From positions 496,001 through 560,000 of the forward strand of contig JAFREE010000001.1 in assembly GCA_019400425.1 (NCBI GenBank): DNA of 64,000 nucleotides. The letters are read 5' to 3'. The stretch is from Hymenochaete sp. R1 (taxonomy: Eukaryota > Basidiomycota > Agaricomycetes > Hymenochaetales > Hymenochaetaceae). Shown one piece after another: positions 1 to 10,990 of the stretch (position 1 is the stretch's first letter; each line of letters begins with the position of its first letter). Below the pieces are notes generated by a model. That model did not search any database. It had not been told where the DNA came from and was given only the letters and a program-made list of their open reading frames with translations. The position numbers were made by a program, and so were the translations under genes.

Positions 1-1015
1 CGTCGGATTGACGATGACTTGCGTGATCGTCGACGCCGAACCATCCGAGTTTGTCGAAGTCAGAACGGTCGTGAACGCTGAGGGAGCGCTGGTGGTTGTT
101 CTCCCATCGGACGTTATCGTGAAAACTGCCGTGCTGGAGATGGTGGTCCTACAGCGGAGATTGAGCGAAATCAGACAGACTAAAAAGTAAAGAAGAAAAG
201 TACCTTGATGCGTTCTCAGGGAATGGAGTAGTGGAGCTGTCTGAAGAAGTTTCGGACGCTTCCGTTGTATCACTGGTGGTCGACGAGGTTGGCGTTGTGT
301 TGTCCGAAGAGGAAGTAGGCGGTGCTGTTGTTGATGTTGTTGCTGTATCTGACGGAGTTGTTGAAGAAGTCGGAGAATCCGAAGTCGTCGTCGACTGCGA
401 CGTTGTTACTATTGTGGAATCTGTTGTCGTCGTCGGTGGTGTCGAAGTCTGATCTGTGGTAGTATCGGACGTGGTGGTCGTAGGGGGTTGGGAAGTGGTT
501 GCGTCCGACGTCGAAATGGACGTTGGGGGATCGGTAGAAGTGGTACCTTGGTCTGAAGACACTGAGGTAGGCGAGGTTTGAGCGTCAGAAGAGGACGAAG
601 ACATGGTCGTTGAAGGGGGAGCAGTCGTGTCAGATGAAGATGAAGCCTCACTCGAGGTGGGAGATGCGTCCGAGGTAGATGTTCTAAAACAGTCAGGTCA
701 GTGTATGCGCAACAACAAAAAAAACAATGGAGAGGATATCCAAAAAGAGAAGACTGACTGCGTAGGTGAATCTGTCGGTTGAGTGTCTGTCGACGGAGAA
801 GCGGTGGTGGACTGAGTGGACTGAGTAGTAGACGAGTCTGTGGGAGAAGGAGAGGAAGACATTTGCGTGGCAGTGGAGGAGTCGGAGGATGAAACGGAAG
901 GAGAATCGGTGGTAGTCGGACCGGAGGAAGAGGCCGTTTGGGTATTTTGGGTTGAGGATTGGGACGGGGAGGAGAGAGTCGGGGTGTCGGTGAGAGAGGT
1001 GGATTGGGATGCCAT
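1..1015 (-). CDS. Ser/Thr-rich putative cell-surface membrane protein, partial
   Basis: Exons 1015..759, 683..204 and 148..1 join in phase (introns 75 and 55 bp) and give 295 residues; the rest lies beyond the left edge. The start is an ATG (MASQSTSLTD) with no signal peptide. About 245 residues are almost only Ser, Thr and Pro, as in O-mannosylated stalks. The last roughly 50 residues are less biased (SSTAVFTITSDG, ending TQVIVNPT) and resemble the stretch just before the membrane segment of the gene at 10991-13272. By that analogy a transmembrane helix and cytoplasmic tail should follow outside the window. Inference: a wall-anchored or sensor-like single-pass protein. The family is poorly defined and no enzyme domain is visible. 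I am fairly sure of the exons and unsure of the role. Confidence 0.55.
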
Positions 1016-3186
1016 TGAAGGAAGAATGCGAGATGGATGTCGTTGAGAGAGGGGTGGAGGGATGGGCCAAGGCGGAGGGGAGAGGGAGAGAGGTTGAGGC
1101 GATTAGATGGTTGGGTTGGATTGGGAAACGATGATTACGGCGACCGGCGTAGGGATAGGGGATGAGGTAAGAAAAGGAAAGAGTGTAGCGTCAGTGATAC
1201 GGCAATCAGGTGAGTTGTATAAGAGAGAGAGATGAGATAAGTGAACGAGGGATGAGATGGAGCGGCGGAGAGAGAAGTGGGTGGAATGGAGATTGAGATT
1301 GAAAGACGAAATGTGAAAAAGAGAGAGAGCGGAAATAGAAGAAATAGAAGAGAAAATAGAAGTACCTTGAGATTGTTGACGATGAACTAAGGAAGGATGG
1401 TACATGTCTTCATGGTCTGTTGTCGAAAAGAGAGAGAAAAAGAAAGAGAGAGAAACGGTGAGGATGGATGTGGTGAGAGGGAAAGAGAGAGGAGAGAGAG
1501 AAGAGAGAGAGCGCGTCATTGTCCATCCCGTCGGTTACTCGCTCAACTGTGTGGCTTACTTCTCGCTCACTCTCCACCTTGATTTCGCTCTCTTTCCTGC
1601 TCAACTTTCCTGCTCTCACCCGCGCATTCATCCCCGCATCTCAGTAGAGTATCTCCTTATCTCCCACAAACTCTCATCTCTCGTCTCTCCATACCTCGTC
1701 TATCCTCCATCGTCCAAGATCCAAGACTGAGACCCATGTCAATCACCGTGCCCGTGCCTTTCTTCCCGCGCCTCGTGCTCCCTCTCTCTTTCTTTCATTT
1801 TCTATACCGCCCCACTTTTCATCTCTGCAACACTCTCCTCCTCGTTCCTGGCAGCTCCTCTTTGCATCCGTCTCACTCTGCACAGCTTCACTCAATTAAT
1901 CGATCGCCTTCATTTGCGTATCATCGGCTTTCAGTACAAACATCATTTCATGAACACCATTAGTATTACTCGTGCGCATACACTTAAACACGAAAGACAC
2001 TCCTCTTCTCTCGCACAGATACACTTTTGCGGTACACATAAAAGGGAAGACACCTACATATCCTCATATCTACCACACACAACCCCGACTCTTAGAAGCA
2101 CTCACACGCTTGCCACCAATCCCCGATGCTCCTTCCTTATGCATATGCATGACGACGAACCAGCCTCGTCCTGATCGATCGTCCTTCAATGCTCAATGGC
2201 GGCGACACACGAGATTAGTATCCTCTACAAGTAATAAACTCGCTATCCCCTATCCCCCTCGGTCGACGAAGTGTACGCCCCTCCCGACTCCCGAATCATT
2301 GCCTTTCGCATCGACGTCTACGAGACCCCCTCCCCCCCTTAACACACACAATAAACCTTGTTGCCGCGCGACCGATTCACCCCCACGCCCCCCGGAGTCC
2401 TATGTCCGTACAATGCCTTCGCTAGGAATTACAAACCAAAACTCAAACCAAAAAACATAACCGATAAAAACGACAATCGATTGAGTTTGCGTTTTCTCGG
2501 AATAAGTACTGAGTACTGTGCTGTGTTCCAAGTTAGTGTGGAGCACATAATTTACTCCAGGAACGCAAGAACGCGAGAACGTGGGGGGCCTGAGAGGGGA
2601 GGCGGGAGTGGGAAGGGATCCATGACTACCTTATCAACGCCCATGCCTTAGGTCCGTAAGTCCATAGGTTCGTGCTTCCAATCCTTCGGTACCGCAGAGC
2701 TGTCGAGTTACGGAGCCCACGAACCGTGAGTCTATAATGTATACATACCCCGTGGATAGATGGACGTGTCGTAGAGGATGACGTCGTGTGGTGTGAGGTT
2801 GGCGTGTGGTGACCAGGTGAGCTGAGAACCGTATATATAGTGCAGCATTGGGTTTGTTGCGGTGGGTGGACGATACGGTACCAAGTACCAAATAACAAAT
2901 AATAAGCAACAAACGACAAATGACAATGATAAAAGCCTGGTTCGCTCCGCTCCGACGGGCGCTTCTTCAAGTTGGAGGGGGACGGAGACAGACAGAGACG
3001 AGACGAGACAAGATATTTTTAGAGTCTAGCGGGAAACGACGACGAGGACGAGGACGCAGGGGGATCTGGATCTGATCTCGTTCTCGTTCGGAGGACCGAG
3101 ATTAGCAATATCAATATGAATACCAGACCTACACTACAAGAAAAACGCGAGAGCTACCACGCCCAGTTGACATCCTCCCTCGAGTA

Positions 3187-3229
3187 GAAAGCGGAAAGCG
3201 GAAAGCAGGAAGCAGGAAGCAGGAAGCAA
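3187..3229. repeat. Tandem 7-bp repeat
   Basis: About six head-to-tail copies of a 7-bp unit drifting from GAAAGCG to GGAAGCA. It lies in the long intergenic stretch and is probably slippage-generated. Confidence 0.7.
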
Positions 3230-3547
3230 GACCGGATCAATCCCCGCCTCCGCCACAATTTCCTCATTGTTACAGAAAGACAACACTCCTTTTACGGAGG
3301 GACGAAGGAAGGGACAGAAGAGGTGGTAGGCGAAGACAGGGAAACGGACGATGGAAAGTTGAGTGATACTTCTAGGGTGCGGTACCTACCGTGTCCTGAA
3401 CGAGACATTAGGAAGCGTAATAATAAGTAAAAGTAAAAATAAAAGTAGCACGAAGCTTATCAAAGAAGGGTTGTAGTTGCGCCAAGTTGGCGACACGCCA
3501 CATCCGCGAACCTTTAAATCTCCCCCTAAAACTGCGAGGACGGGAAG

Positions 3548-3592
3548 AGTACTAGTGGGATGAGAAAAATATAAATAGAACTCACTAGTACT
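3548..3592. repeat. Perfect 10-bp inverted repeat around an AT-rich core
   Basis: AGTACTAGTG at 3548-3557 is matched by CACTAGTACT at 3583-3592. The 25-bp loop contains a TATAAATA-like sequence. A direct copy of GTACTAGTGGG recurs near 3715. It could be a protein-binding palindrome or chance. Confidence 0.6.
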
Positions 3593-4517
3593 GTGCGACT
3601 AATATTAATGTTGATATTCATCATCCGAGTCGACTTGGTCATGGACATGATTTTCATAGCTCGGGGTATCACATGCAGAGTTTCCACCACTGAAAAACAC
3701 AACACACTAATATTGGTACTAGTGGGTTTTATCTTGCAGCTGCCACTTCGTCATGATCATGCTTTCTTCGCCGCGGACTCTCATAAAGTTCAAATTTCCA
3801 CTCGTACTCAAAGAACGCTAAGAATGAGCTGGATCGGACATCAACGCGCGAGCCATTATAAAGCCAGACGAAAGCATTGAGACCAAGGCAGGTATCGGTA
3901 TCAGTACCGGTCTTCATGCAGTGCTGTGAGCGTAATGAGCGGGATGCTAACACCAGCACCAGTACTCCGCAGCACGGAAAGGCCCGCGTTTCTGTGTTCG
4001 TTGTCGTCTGTTCAACGAACGGGGGCGTCTATCTGTTGCAAGGGTTCATGATACTGATGATGATGGTTTTGAGAAATGTGATTGAACGAGAAAAGGTTTA
4101 GACACTGATGTATTGGATGGATACGATGGGAGGTAGAGATGGAGATGGCGCTGAGTCGTAGAGGCCCCACCGAAGCTGTACATGAAGTGATATTTTGTAT
4201 TCGTGGGAATATCATGCTTAAGATTGATGGATTCCTCATTAGTTTAAAGTACTCTTTACCTCTGTTACTCGACGGCCTCTGTCTGTCTCTCTGTCTGTTC
4301 GTCCGTCTCTCTGCCTTTCTCTCTTCCTTCTTCCTCCATCTCATCTCCGTCTCCGCCGACAATCTTTCTACCACCGACGTCGTTATCTGCTGCTGCTCTT
4401 GCAGCTTCCTCTCTCCTACCTTCTTTCCATCGTCTCTTCCTAATATCTCTTAAACTCTCGGTGCTTATTCACTCACATTCGTTTTATCGTCTTAACCGTC
4501 CGTCCATCCATCCATCC

Positions 4518-7185
4518 ATGCCTTTCCCTCTCAACATCCTCGGCCCTCGCAATCCTCAGCATCCGTCTGCTACCCAGAGCCCGAGAGTGTCCATCACGCG
4601 CGACGACTACGATAGCTCAGACAGCACAGACTCAACGGAGACCGGCAGGTCCTGTTTTCGCCCTCCCCTCCCACCAAGACAGTCCCTAGACAGGGGAATA
4701 TACGCCTCATCATCCGCTTCCTCTGCCCTACCCCCCGGCGCCTCATACAGAGGCTCCTCCGAGTTCCTCCTCCACCCCTCCCACGACTCGGGCAGACTCT
4801 CTGCGTCGTCGTCCACCGTGCCGACTCCCGTCCCTTCCCGCTCAGGCTCCCCGCTCCCGCAGTTCTACGCGTCCGCACAGAGCTCGTCCTGTACGTCCGA
4901 CGCAGACAGCGAACCGACCAGCCCGCTCTTGCCGCGGAACAGGAGAAGCAGATGGTGGAGTGAGGAGGCACAGCGTTGGTGGTTGGTGTCGCGCGGTGGT
5001 AGGAGGAGACGCAGGCGGAAACAGCGTTGGTATGGCATGCGCTCCATCAAGAGGATAGTCAGAATCGTCCTCCGTCACCCGCTCTTCCCAACCCAACCCA
5101 CTTCCATCGTAAGTCTCCTTCGTAGCTGCGCGGCGTGAAACTGATCATCTTGCGACGTTACAGCTCTTAACTCTACTCGTCCTAACTATTTTCGCCATTC
5201 TACTTACTTTACTTTTAATCCACGTCCTCAACCCAGACAAGGAGCCGCTCCCGTGGCGCGCGTACTGCTCAATTCCCTCCGTCTCCTCATCACCACCCTC
5301 GCTTAGTGCGACATCATACTCACCCGGATATCCCTTCAATTCCCTCGGTCCCTCCGAGCTCTCCTCCTTATCATCCATCATCCCCAACTCCTTCCCACCG
5401 CCGCACCTCGACGACTACTCTCCCGCCGGCCTCTTTCTCGGTGTGTTTTCCATGGACTCGGCCATTGAGCGCCGCATGCTCGTGCGGAGTACGTGGGCGA
5501 GCCATCTCCGCAGTAGGAATGGGGCAGGCGCCGGTGATGACGGCATGGGCACCAGCCGTTCCATCATCAGGTTTGTCGTCGGAAGGCCGAGAAGCAGCTG
5601 GGAAAAACGGATTCAATTGGAAGCTGAAAGTATGTATTTCGCGGTTTTATGAATTCTTCCAGGATTATCGATGGATGGATTGTTCACATGCTCATTGCGT
5701 CATTTCCATCTTTTTTTCTGAAAACCACACAGCGTATAACGATATGATTGTTCTGCCGATCGCGGAAAACATGAACTCTGGGAAGACGCATGCTTTCTTT
5801 GCCTGGGCGGCGGAGAACGCGTGGGTGCCTCCCATACCTGAGAACTACGGGAGTAATTACACGGTGGACTATTCGTATTTGAACGGGACTGCCCCCGATC
5901 CTGTCCCGCTGGCGAAGCACGACCCCGAGTCAGTACGACGCGAATGGCTGGAGACTGGAGAGCAGAAACCTTGGGTACGGCCCGACTTTGTGGTGAAGGT
6001 GGACGACGATTCGTTCGTCATGCTCGCCGAGCTGGAAGCGCGTCTGCGGGTCGAGCTGCATACAAAGGCACGGTTTTCGCACGAGAACGGGTCGATGTAT
6101 ACGCAGCACCCTGGCCGAGACTCGCATCACCATCATGAGACGACCGAAGAGCCGGATGTGCACAAGTCCTCAACAAGCCTTGTTTTCAATTCAACGAGCA
6201 GCGATAGCAGCAGTGGCGGTAGTAGCACACCTGTGCACGTCGAGACTCGAGAAGTGTCGACTACAGTGGCCGAGCCTGGACCAGCCGCGCTATCGGACCC
6301 GCTCGTGTACTGGGGGTACCTCGTCAAAAATCAGTTCATGGCTGGAGAGCTGTATGCTCTGAGCTGGAGCCTTGCGGAATGGGTTGCTCGGGATCCGAGT
6401 GTGAAGGGGATGACGAAAGGCAAGGAAGACAAGCAGGTGGCGAAATGGATGAGGGCGCACCCACGGGCGTCCGAGGTGCGCTGGAAGAGCGAGAGGTGTT
6501 GGATATACGACCACCCGCGAGCGGGCACAGTGTACGCGCTTTCTTCTCTCGATACCGTTCTCATACAATTTCCAGACGAACTAACTCATTTAACCCTTCT
6601 AACAGATATTCACACGGCTTCCTCTTCCCCTCTGAAGTCACCCGCATCAAAGACAGCATCCTCTCCTACCTCGGAGCCGCCCAAGGTCTCCTCGGCGACG
6701 TGTTCTCCCCCTCCGCCCCAACCATGCCGCCCTCCTCGTCCTACGACGACTCGTCCCCGACCAACTGGGCCCACTCGAGCGTCTCCGCCTTTGGTGTCCG
6801 CTACACCCCGCCGCTCTCGAACCTCACGACCCTCCAGGGGATCGAGGCCCTCGTCGAAGGCTCCGATATGTCAAAGCTGCAAGAGGATAGCGCGCTAGCA
6901 GGCGGAGGTACCACGGGCGGCGGCGGCGCGGCGGTAGGGATGAGTGCTGAGGAAGCGTGGAGACGGAGGGAAGGGCGGCGGAGGCGGTACGAGGGGAAAC
7001 GAGTGGGTGGGACGATCGTGGTACATTTCATCAAGAAGAATCCGTGGTTTCTTGAGACGGCGTTAGCTCTGTTGGAGGGGGACGAGGTGACCATGACGGA
7101 GAAGGCGAGGGATGCCTCGGGGTGGACGGGGAAGGGGATGTTTGATTCGTTTTTGGACTCGGTGAGGACTCGGAGGTTGCGGTAG
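4518..7185 (+). CDS. Type II membrane glycosyltransferase, GT31 (beta-1,3-galactosyltransferase-like) family
   Basis: Exons 4518..5108, 5164..5629, 5733..6531 and 6606..7185 give 811 residues. Residues 1-197 are a low-complexity, Ser/Pro- and Arg-rich cytosolic tail. One hydrophobic anchor (LLTLLVLTIFAILLTLLLI) follows at about 198-216, then a lumenal domain. Two GT31 hallmarks are visible: RRMLVRSTW near residue 300 and the metal/sugar-nucleotide motif KVDDDSFV near 443. C-terminal WIYDHPRAGTVYSHGFLFPSE resembles fungal members of this family. Expected role: transfer of a hexose from a nucleotide sugar to glycan chains in the Golgi. The exact sugar and linkage cannot be read from sequence. 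The 3' intron is easily missed because the frame stays open through it, but only splicing yields the conserved YSHGFLFP block. The long cytosolic tail is unusual. Confidence 0.8.
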
Positions 7186-8121
7186 TGTCTGCGTTGAATT
7201 GGTTTCGTTCTGTGTGTTCGTCTCGTCTCGTCTCGTCCCCTTCCACTCGCCTTCTTTCACCTGCACCTGCACCTGCACATGTAATTGCATATCCTTCCTC
7301 CTCTCTCCTCGTCATTGTGCTCTCCGCCTTCCTCGCCCATACACCATCAGCACAGGAGACATGTACTTAATATCATCCACCATCCACCATTCTCAAATTC
7401 TCAAGACGACGACGAGAATCAAAATTAAAATTAAAATCTCGGAATCCGTGTACAATCACCATCTACATCGTTTCTTTTTCTCTTTTTTCCTTCCTTTCCC
7501 TTCGTCCTATTCAATCACCCACTAGTCGCTAGTTTCCTCGTTTTTTTCTTTTGCTTGCTTGCTTTACATTTGACTTTTTCTTCTTTTTCTTTATTATCTC
7601 AATTTTCATCTTTTCTTTCCTCTCCTCTTTGCTCTAGTTCGTCTTTCGTCTTTATCCTCGAACTCTTTTTTTCGAACTCTTGCACATGTCCCACAAGCAC
7701 TTACCCTTCCCTTCCCTTCGTTTCCGTCCCGCTCGTTTCGTTCGTTCCATTCGTTCGTTCGTTTGTTTGTTCATCTGCTTGCTTGCTTGCTTGCGTTGGA
7801 TTGTCCAATGTCCATCCGTCCATTCATCTCCCTACCATCCATCGACCCCGATACCAATTGTCATGATCACTTTATCAATTGTCAATTGTTAAATACAGAA
7901 TACATCTTGCTTTTTTTGTGCTTTGCTCAGCTCGATCTTTCGTGCGTCTGTGTCTGTTGGATACGGAGAGCGGGACGTTGGCGTTTTGTCACTTGTTTGT
8001 TTTTTGTGAAGGACTTACAACTTACACCGTGATGCGATAATGTGATGTACAACGTACAAGAAATTCCAAATCAGCAACTTACTCCTCTGGCCAGTGGCCA
8101 GTCACACAGAACGTTAGAGCG
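7186..8121. other. Convergent 3' region with T/C-rich simple repeats
   Basis: Lies between the stops of the glycosyltransferase and the GST-like gene. It is strongly pyrimidine-rich, with tandem CGTCT near 7218, CTGCAC near 7261-7279 and drifting 4-bp units TTCG, TTTG and CTTG at 7732-7796. No coding signal. Confidence 0.6.
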
Positions 8122-9650
8122 TCAAAACAGCCCACCACCATACACCTTCCTCCAACTGGCCCTTCCCCTCACCTCATCCCAAAACGCAGCCAACTTCGCC
8201 CTCTTCGCACCCGGCGTCAACTCGTCCATCGCCATCGCCACCACCGCCCCACCATTAGCCGTCCCCCCGCTTTCGTTCCCCACTCCCACTCCCGCGGTGG
8301 CGGCGGCAGAGGCGGCGGGGTTGGCGCTAACGTTGACGACCTGGAAGTCGCGCGGGAGGACGAAGCCGTTGCCGATGCGGGCTTCGAGGGCGGTGACGAG
8401 GGTGTCGCCGGAATCTGTTGGGGAGAGGCCGGAGAGGAAGGCGAGGCGGGTGAGCCAGGGGGCGAGGTGGAGGTCTGCGATGCTGAGTTGGTCGCCTGGG
8501 GTAAGAGGGGAAAAAAGTGTGAGTTGGGTTACACGAATCCGTGCAGGAGGACCAACATACCTAACGTGAACGGACCCGTCATCTCTTTGCTAAGCTTCAC
8601 GAGCACCTCCCTCAACTTGACCGTCCACCGCTCATTAGCAACACCCACGAACGCCTCCCTCCTCTCCCTCTCCTCCCCACTCAGCGCCTCGTCCTCCTTC
8701 CCCGCAGCGCCCCAAACACCCAACAACGCCTCCCCCTCCCTCCGCCTCTCCTCCCAAAACCGCCGCGTCTTCTCGCTCGCCTGGATCGTCGGGCTCGGGT
8801 TCTCAGGCGCGCTGGCTGCGAGGTACCCCGCGAGCGCATGCACGCGCCCGGAGAGGAAGCCGACGTGTGCGGGTGCCGAGGACGCGAATTGGGAGGGGGT
8901 GAGGTAGTTGTAGTGGAAGAGTGCGTTTGGGTCTGCTTCGGGGGAGTGGAGGAGCGCGATGAGGGAGGAGGCGATGGAGGAGAAACCGACGGTGGCTGGT
9001 GTGAGGACGGGGGCGGGGGCGGAGCTGGTTGTATGTGTGCGGGAGATGGAGGTACGGGACTTGTCGAGGAACTCGAGGATGGACTGGAGATGGTAGATGA
9101 TGTTGATTTATGTTTAGGGACTGGTGCGATGGGTGCGGAGCTGGAGTGTTACGTACCTTTGTGTCTGTGATGGCCTTGAACCTATGGTCGTCATCAGGAC
9201 CAAGGGTTTTCTCGAGTGGTACGACCAGAGTGGGTACAGTTCCTATTGGAAGGTCGTCATTGAGAACAAAATCTGGAAAGAAAAATATCAGATGCGCACC
9301 ATTCTTGTTTATCCTTAAGAACGTCGTGTTCAAGTTCTCAGCTTTGGCTGATGTTTCGAAGGTTTAGTTGACTATATGCGCTGGGAAGTGGAGCAAGAGA
9401 AGGACAAACCAAGGTCGACATTTTTCAACTCGACTTCCTCCCCTCCATACCCTTTCTCCTCTCTTATCTATAGGGTCAGAAGATGCTACGGTTTTCACTG
9501 GTATTGTAGCAAGACTGACAAAGCGAGGCGAGCTGAACGTCGCTCTCAGAAACGAATGAAGTGGACGGGCCAGTAAGTAAACAACGTACCACAAGCTGCC
9601 CAGACAGAAATGTCAGAGTAGTATAAAACTGCTTTGGGAACAGACGACAT
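8122..9650 (-). CDS. Glutathione S-transferase-like protein
   Basis: Seven exons: 9650..9590, 9532..9520, 9462..9410, 9347..9300, 9242..9157, 9083..8561 and 8495..8122, giving 385 residues. The N-terminal thioredoxin-fold part reads LYYSDISVWAA, then EEKGYGGEE, VDLAKAENLN, and the cis-Pro block NKNGTVPTLVVP. The C-terminal helical domain carries GDQLSIADLHLAPWL. Expected role: conjugation of glutathione to electrophiles, or a related redox or ligand-binding function in the cytosol. It is longer than usual (about 220-260) because of Ala/Glu-rich and Ala/Gly-rich insertions. Exon 2 is only 13 nt and restores the expected ARLAL-EEKGYG joint with GTCAGT and CAG splice sites. The substrate is unknown. 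Family call secure; first three introns inferred from conservation. Confidence 0.8.
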
Positions 9651-9914
9651 AGTGGAGGTGATGGTAATGAGCGGAGATGAACGTGCTCAATGAAGGTACA
9701 AGTTTGACTTTATACAGATGGTGGGGATGCTTGATCGGCGGCGATGATGGACGAGGACATGCGCATGCGGAGAGACAGGAGAGACGCGTGTGGCGAGCGA
9801 CGTGTTTGCATTCGACTCTCGAGGGATTCCGGAACCTTCGATTATCGATTGCCTTTGCCTTTGCCTTCTTCACCAACTGACGCCCAACACACTCTTTCAC
9901 CACCAACCACCATC

Positions 9915-10798
9915 ATGGCATCAGCAGAAGATCCTATCCAAGTCTCAAGTAATGACCAACCTGAAGTTCCGCAACACTTCGAACCTCGGTATGTGCCATG
10001 TACTATTCCTTTGAGCTCTCGTACGCTGACACGCCACACCCCATAGACACTCCTTCTACGAGAACGACGAGATTCTAACGCTCGACATCTTCGACAAAAA
10101 CTCGATCCCAGATCAAGTCTCCATCTCCTTTCAGCCCCGCTCTGTATGTCTTCCTTCCATCTCTCTTGGCTCGTTTGCAGAAATACACGCAACTCAACTC
10201 ACCGTGCCATTAGTTCACGTACGAAAATACTGGCCTGTCTACCAAGCTCGACCTTCAACCTCTCAAGGGCGAGATCGATCCTGAGGCGAGCTCCTATTTT
10301 GTAGGACGGATGAAGATCGAAGTTCGTTTCGCCAAACGCGTACCTTTACGCTGGGTGACTCTCGTTGGTGATACTCCAGACAGTACGCATACAATAGCTT
10401 CCTCGCGTCTCTTTGGCGATACTCACCCATTTTCCCTCTCCCTCCCTGCTCCCTACACAGTCCTCACAGCTCCAGAAGCACCCACCCCAGTATCCACGTC
10501 CACACCCTCCGCGCCCCCGAAACCCCGGAAGAACTGGGACACCCTCACCGAGCAGATCCTCTCGTCCGAGAAGGAGAAGAGCACGCAAGATGACCCCAAT
10601 GCAGGTGGGGACAACGTCGCGAACAAGTTCTTCCAGGAGTTGTTCAAGAACGCCGATCCGGACACGCAACGGGCGATGATGAAGAGTTATAGTGAGAGCA
10701 ACGGGACGACGTTGAGCACGAATTGGGACGAGGTGGGCAAGGGATTCGTGAAAGGCAAAGCGCCCGAGGGTAGCGAGATGCGCAAGTGGGGTACGTGA
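9915..10798 (+). CDS. sgt1: SGT1-like HSP90 co-chaperone (CS + SGS domains)
   Basis: Exons 9915..9988, 10047..10143, 10214..10382 and 10461..10798 give 225 residues. Residues about 20-100 form the CS domain (HSFYENDEILTLDIF, FVGRMKIEVRFAKR). The C-terminus is the SGS domain (NWDTLTEQIL, ANKFFQELFKNAD, TNWDEVGKGFV). SGT1 links HSP90 to SKP1-CUL1-F-box ligases and to kinetochore assembly. The N-terminal TPR domain of yeast and plant SGT1 is absent: only about 20 residues precede CS. The gene is convergent with the next one, 192 bp away. Assignment strong. Confidence 0.9.
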
Positions 10799-10990
10799 AC
10801 AATGAAAGAGGAAAAAGGAGATGTTGCCGCGTTTTAATAGTTCATGTATGAATGTGATTTTATTCTGGTCTTTGTTTTATGTACAATGGGGTAGTGCATA
10901 TACGTTCAAGACGTTCCAAAACACCAAGAAGGAAGCTATTTTTATGTTACAAAATCAAATGAACGCTATTTCTCCCATCACTTGCAAAGC

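Larger units (their letters stand above)
1016..4517. other. Long gene-free stretch between divergent genes
   Basis: About 3.5 kb separates the starts of two divergent genes, far more than elsewhere in the window. 1100-1560 is purine-rich (GA) on the + strand, and 1570-2450 is C/T-rich. Around 3400-3450 it is A-rich with short GTAAAA-like repeats. 4270-4517 is a CT-rich leader just ahead of the glycosyltransferase start, as is common upstream of fungal genes. Reading frames here are short and repetitive, show no recognisable protein and mirror the base bias, so I call none. A spliced 5' leader for the minus-strand gene is possible: an AAG/GTACTT donor lies near 1363 on the minus strand. Confidence 0.6.

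Noticed and set aside
231..1070. Open frames on the + strand and in other minus frames over the Ser/Thr-rich gene
   Set aside because: They are shadows of the repetitive Ser/Thr codons and have no start or intron logic of their own.
1397..1730. Arg/Glu-rich frames near 1400-1730
   Set aside because: They arise from GA-rich simple sequence, not from a protein.
2640..2710. Possible tRNA-like GGTTCG segment
   Set aside because: I could not pair acceptor, D and anticodon arms around it, so no tRNA is called.
5306..6898. A 530-codon frame read straight through the glycosyltransferase
   Set aside because: It reads through introns at 5630-5732 and 6532-6605 and ends in low-complexity sequence. 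The spliced version gives the conserved family blocks.
7555..8032. Phe/Ser/Leu-rich frames between convergent genes
   Set aside because: They come from T/C-rich repeats and lack any conserved segment.
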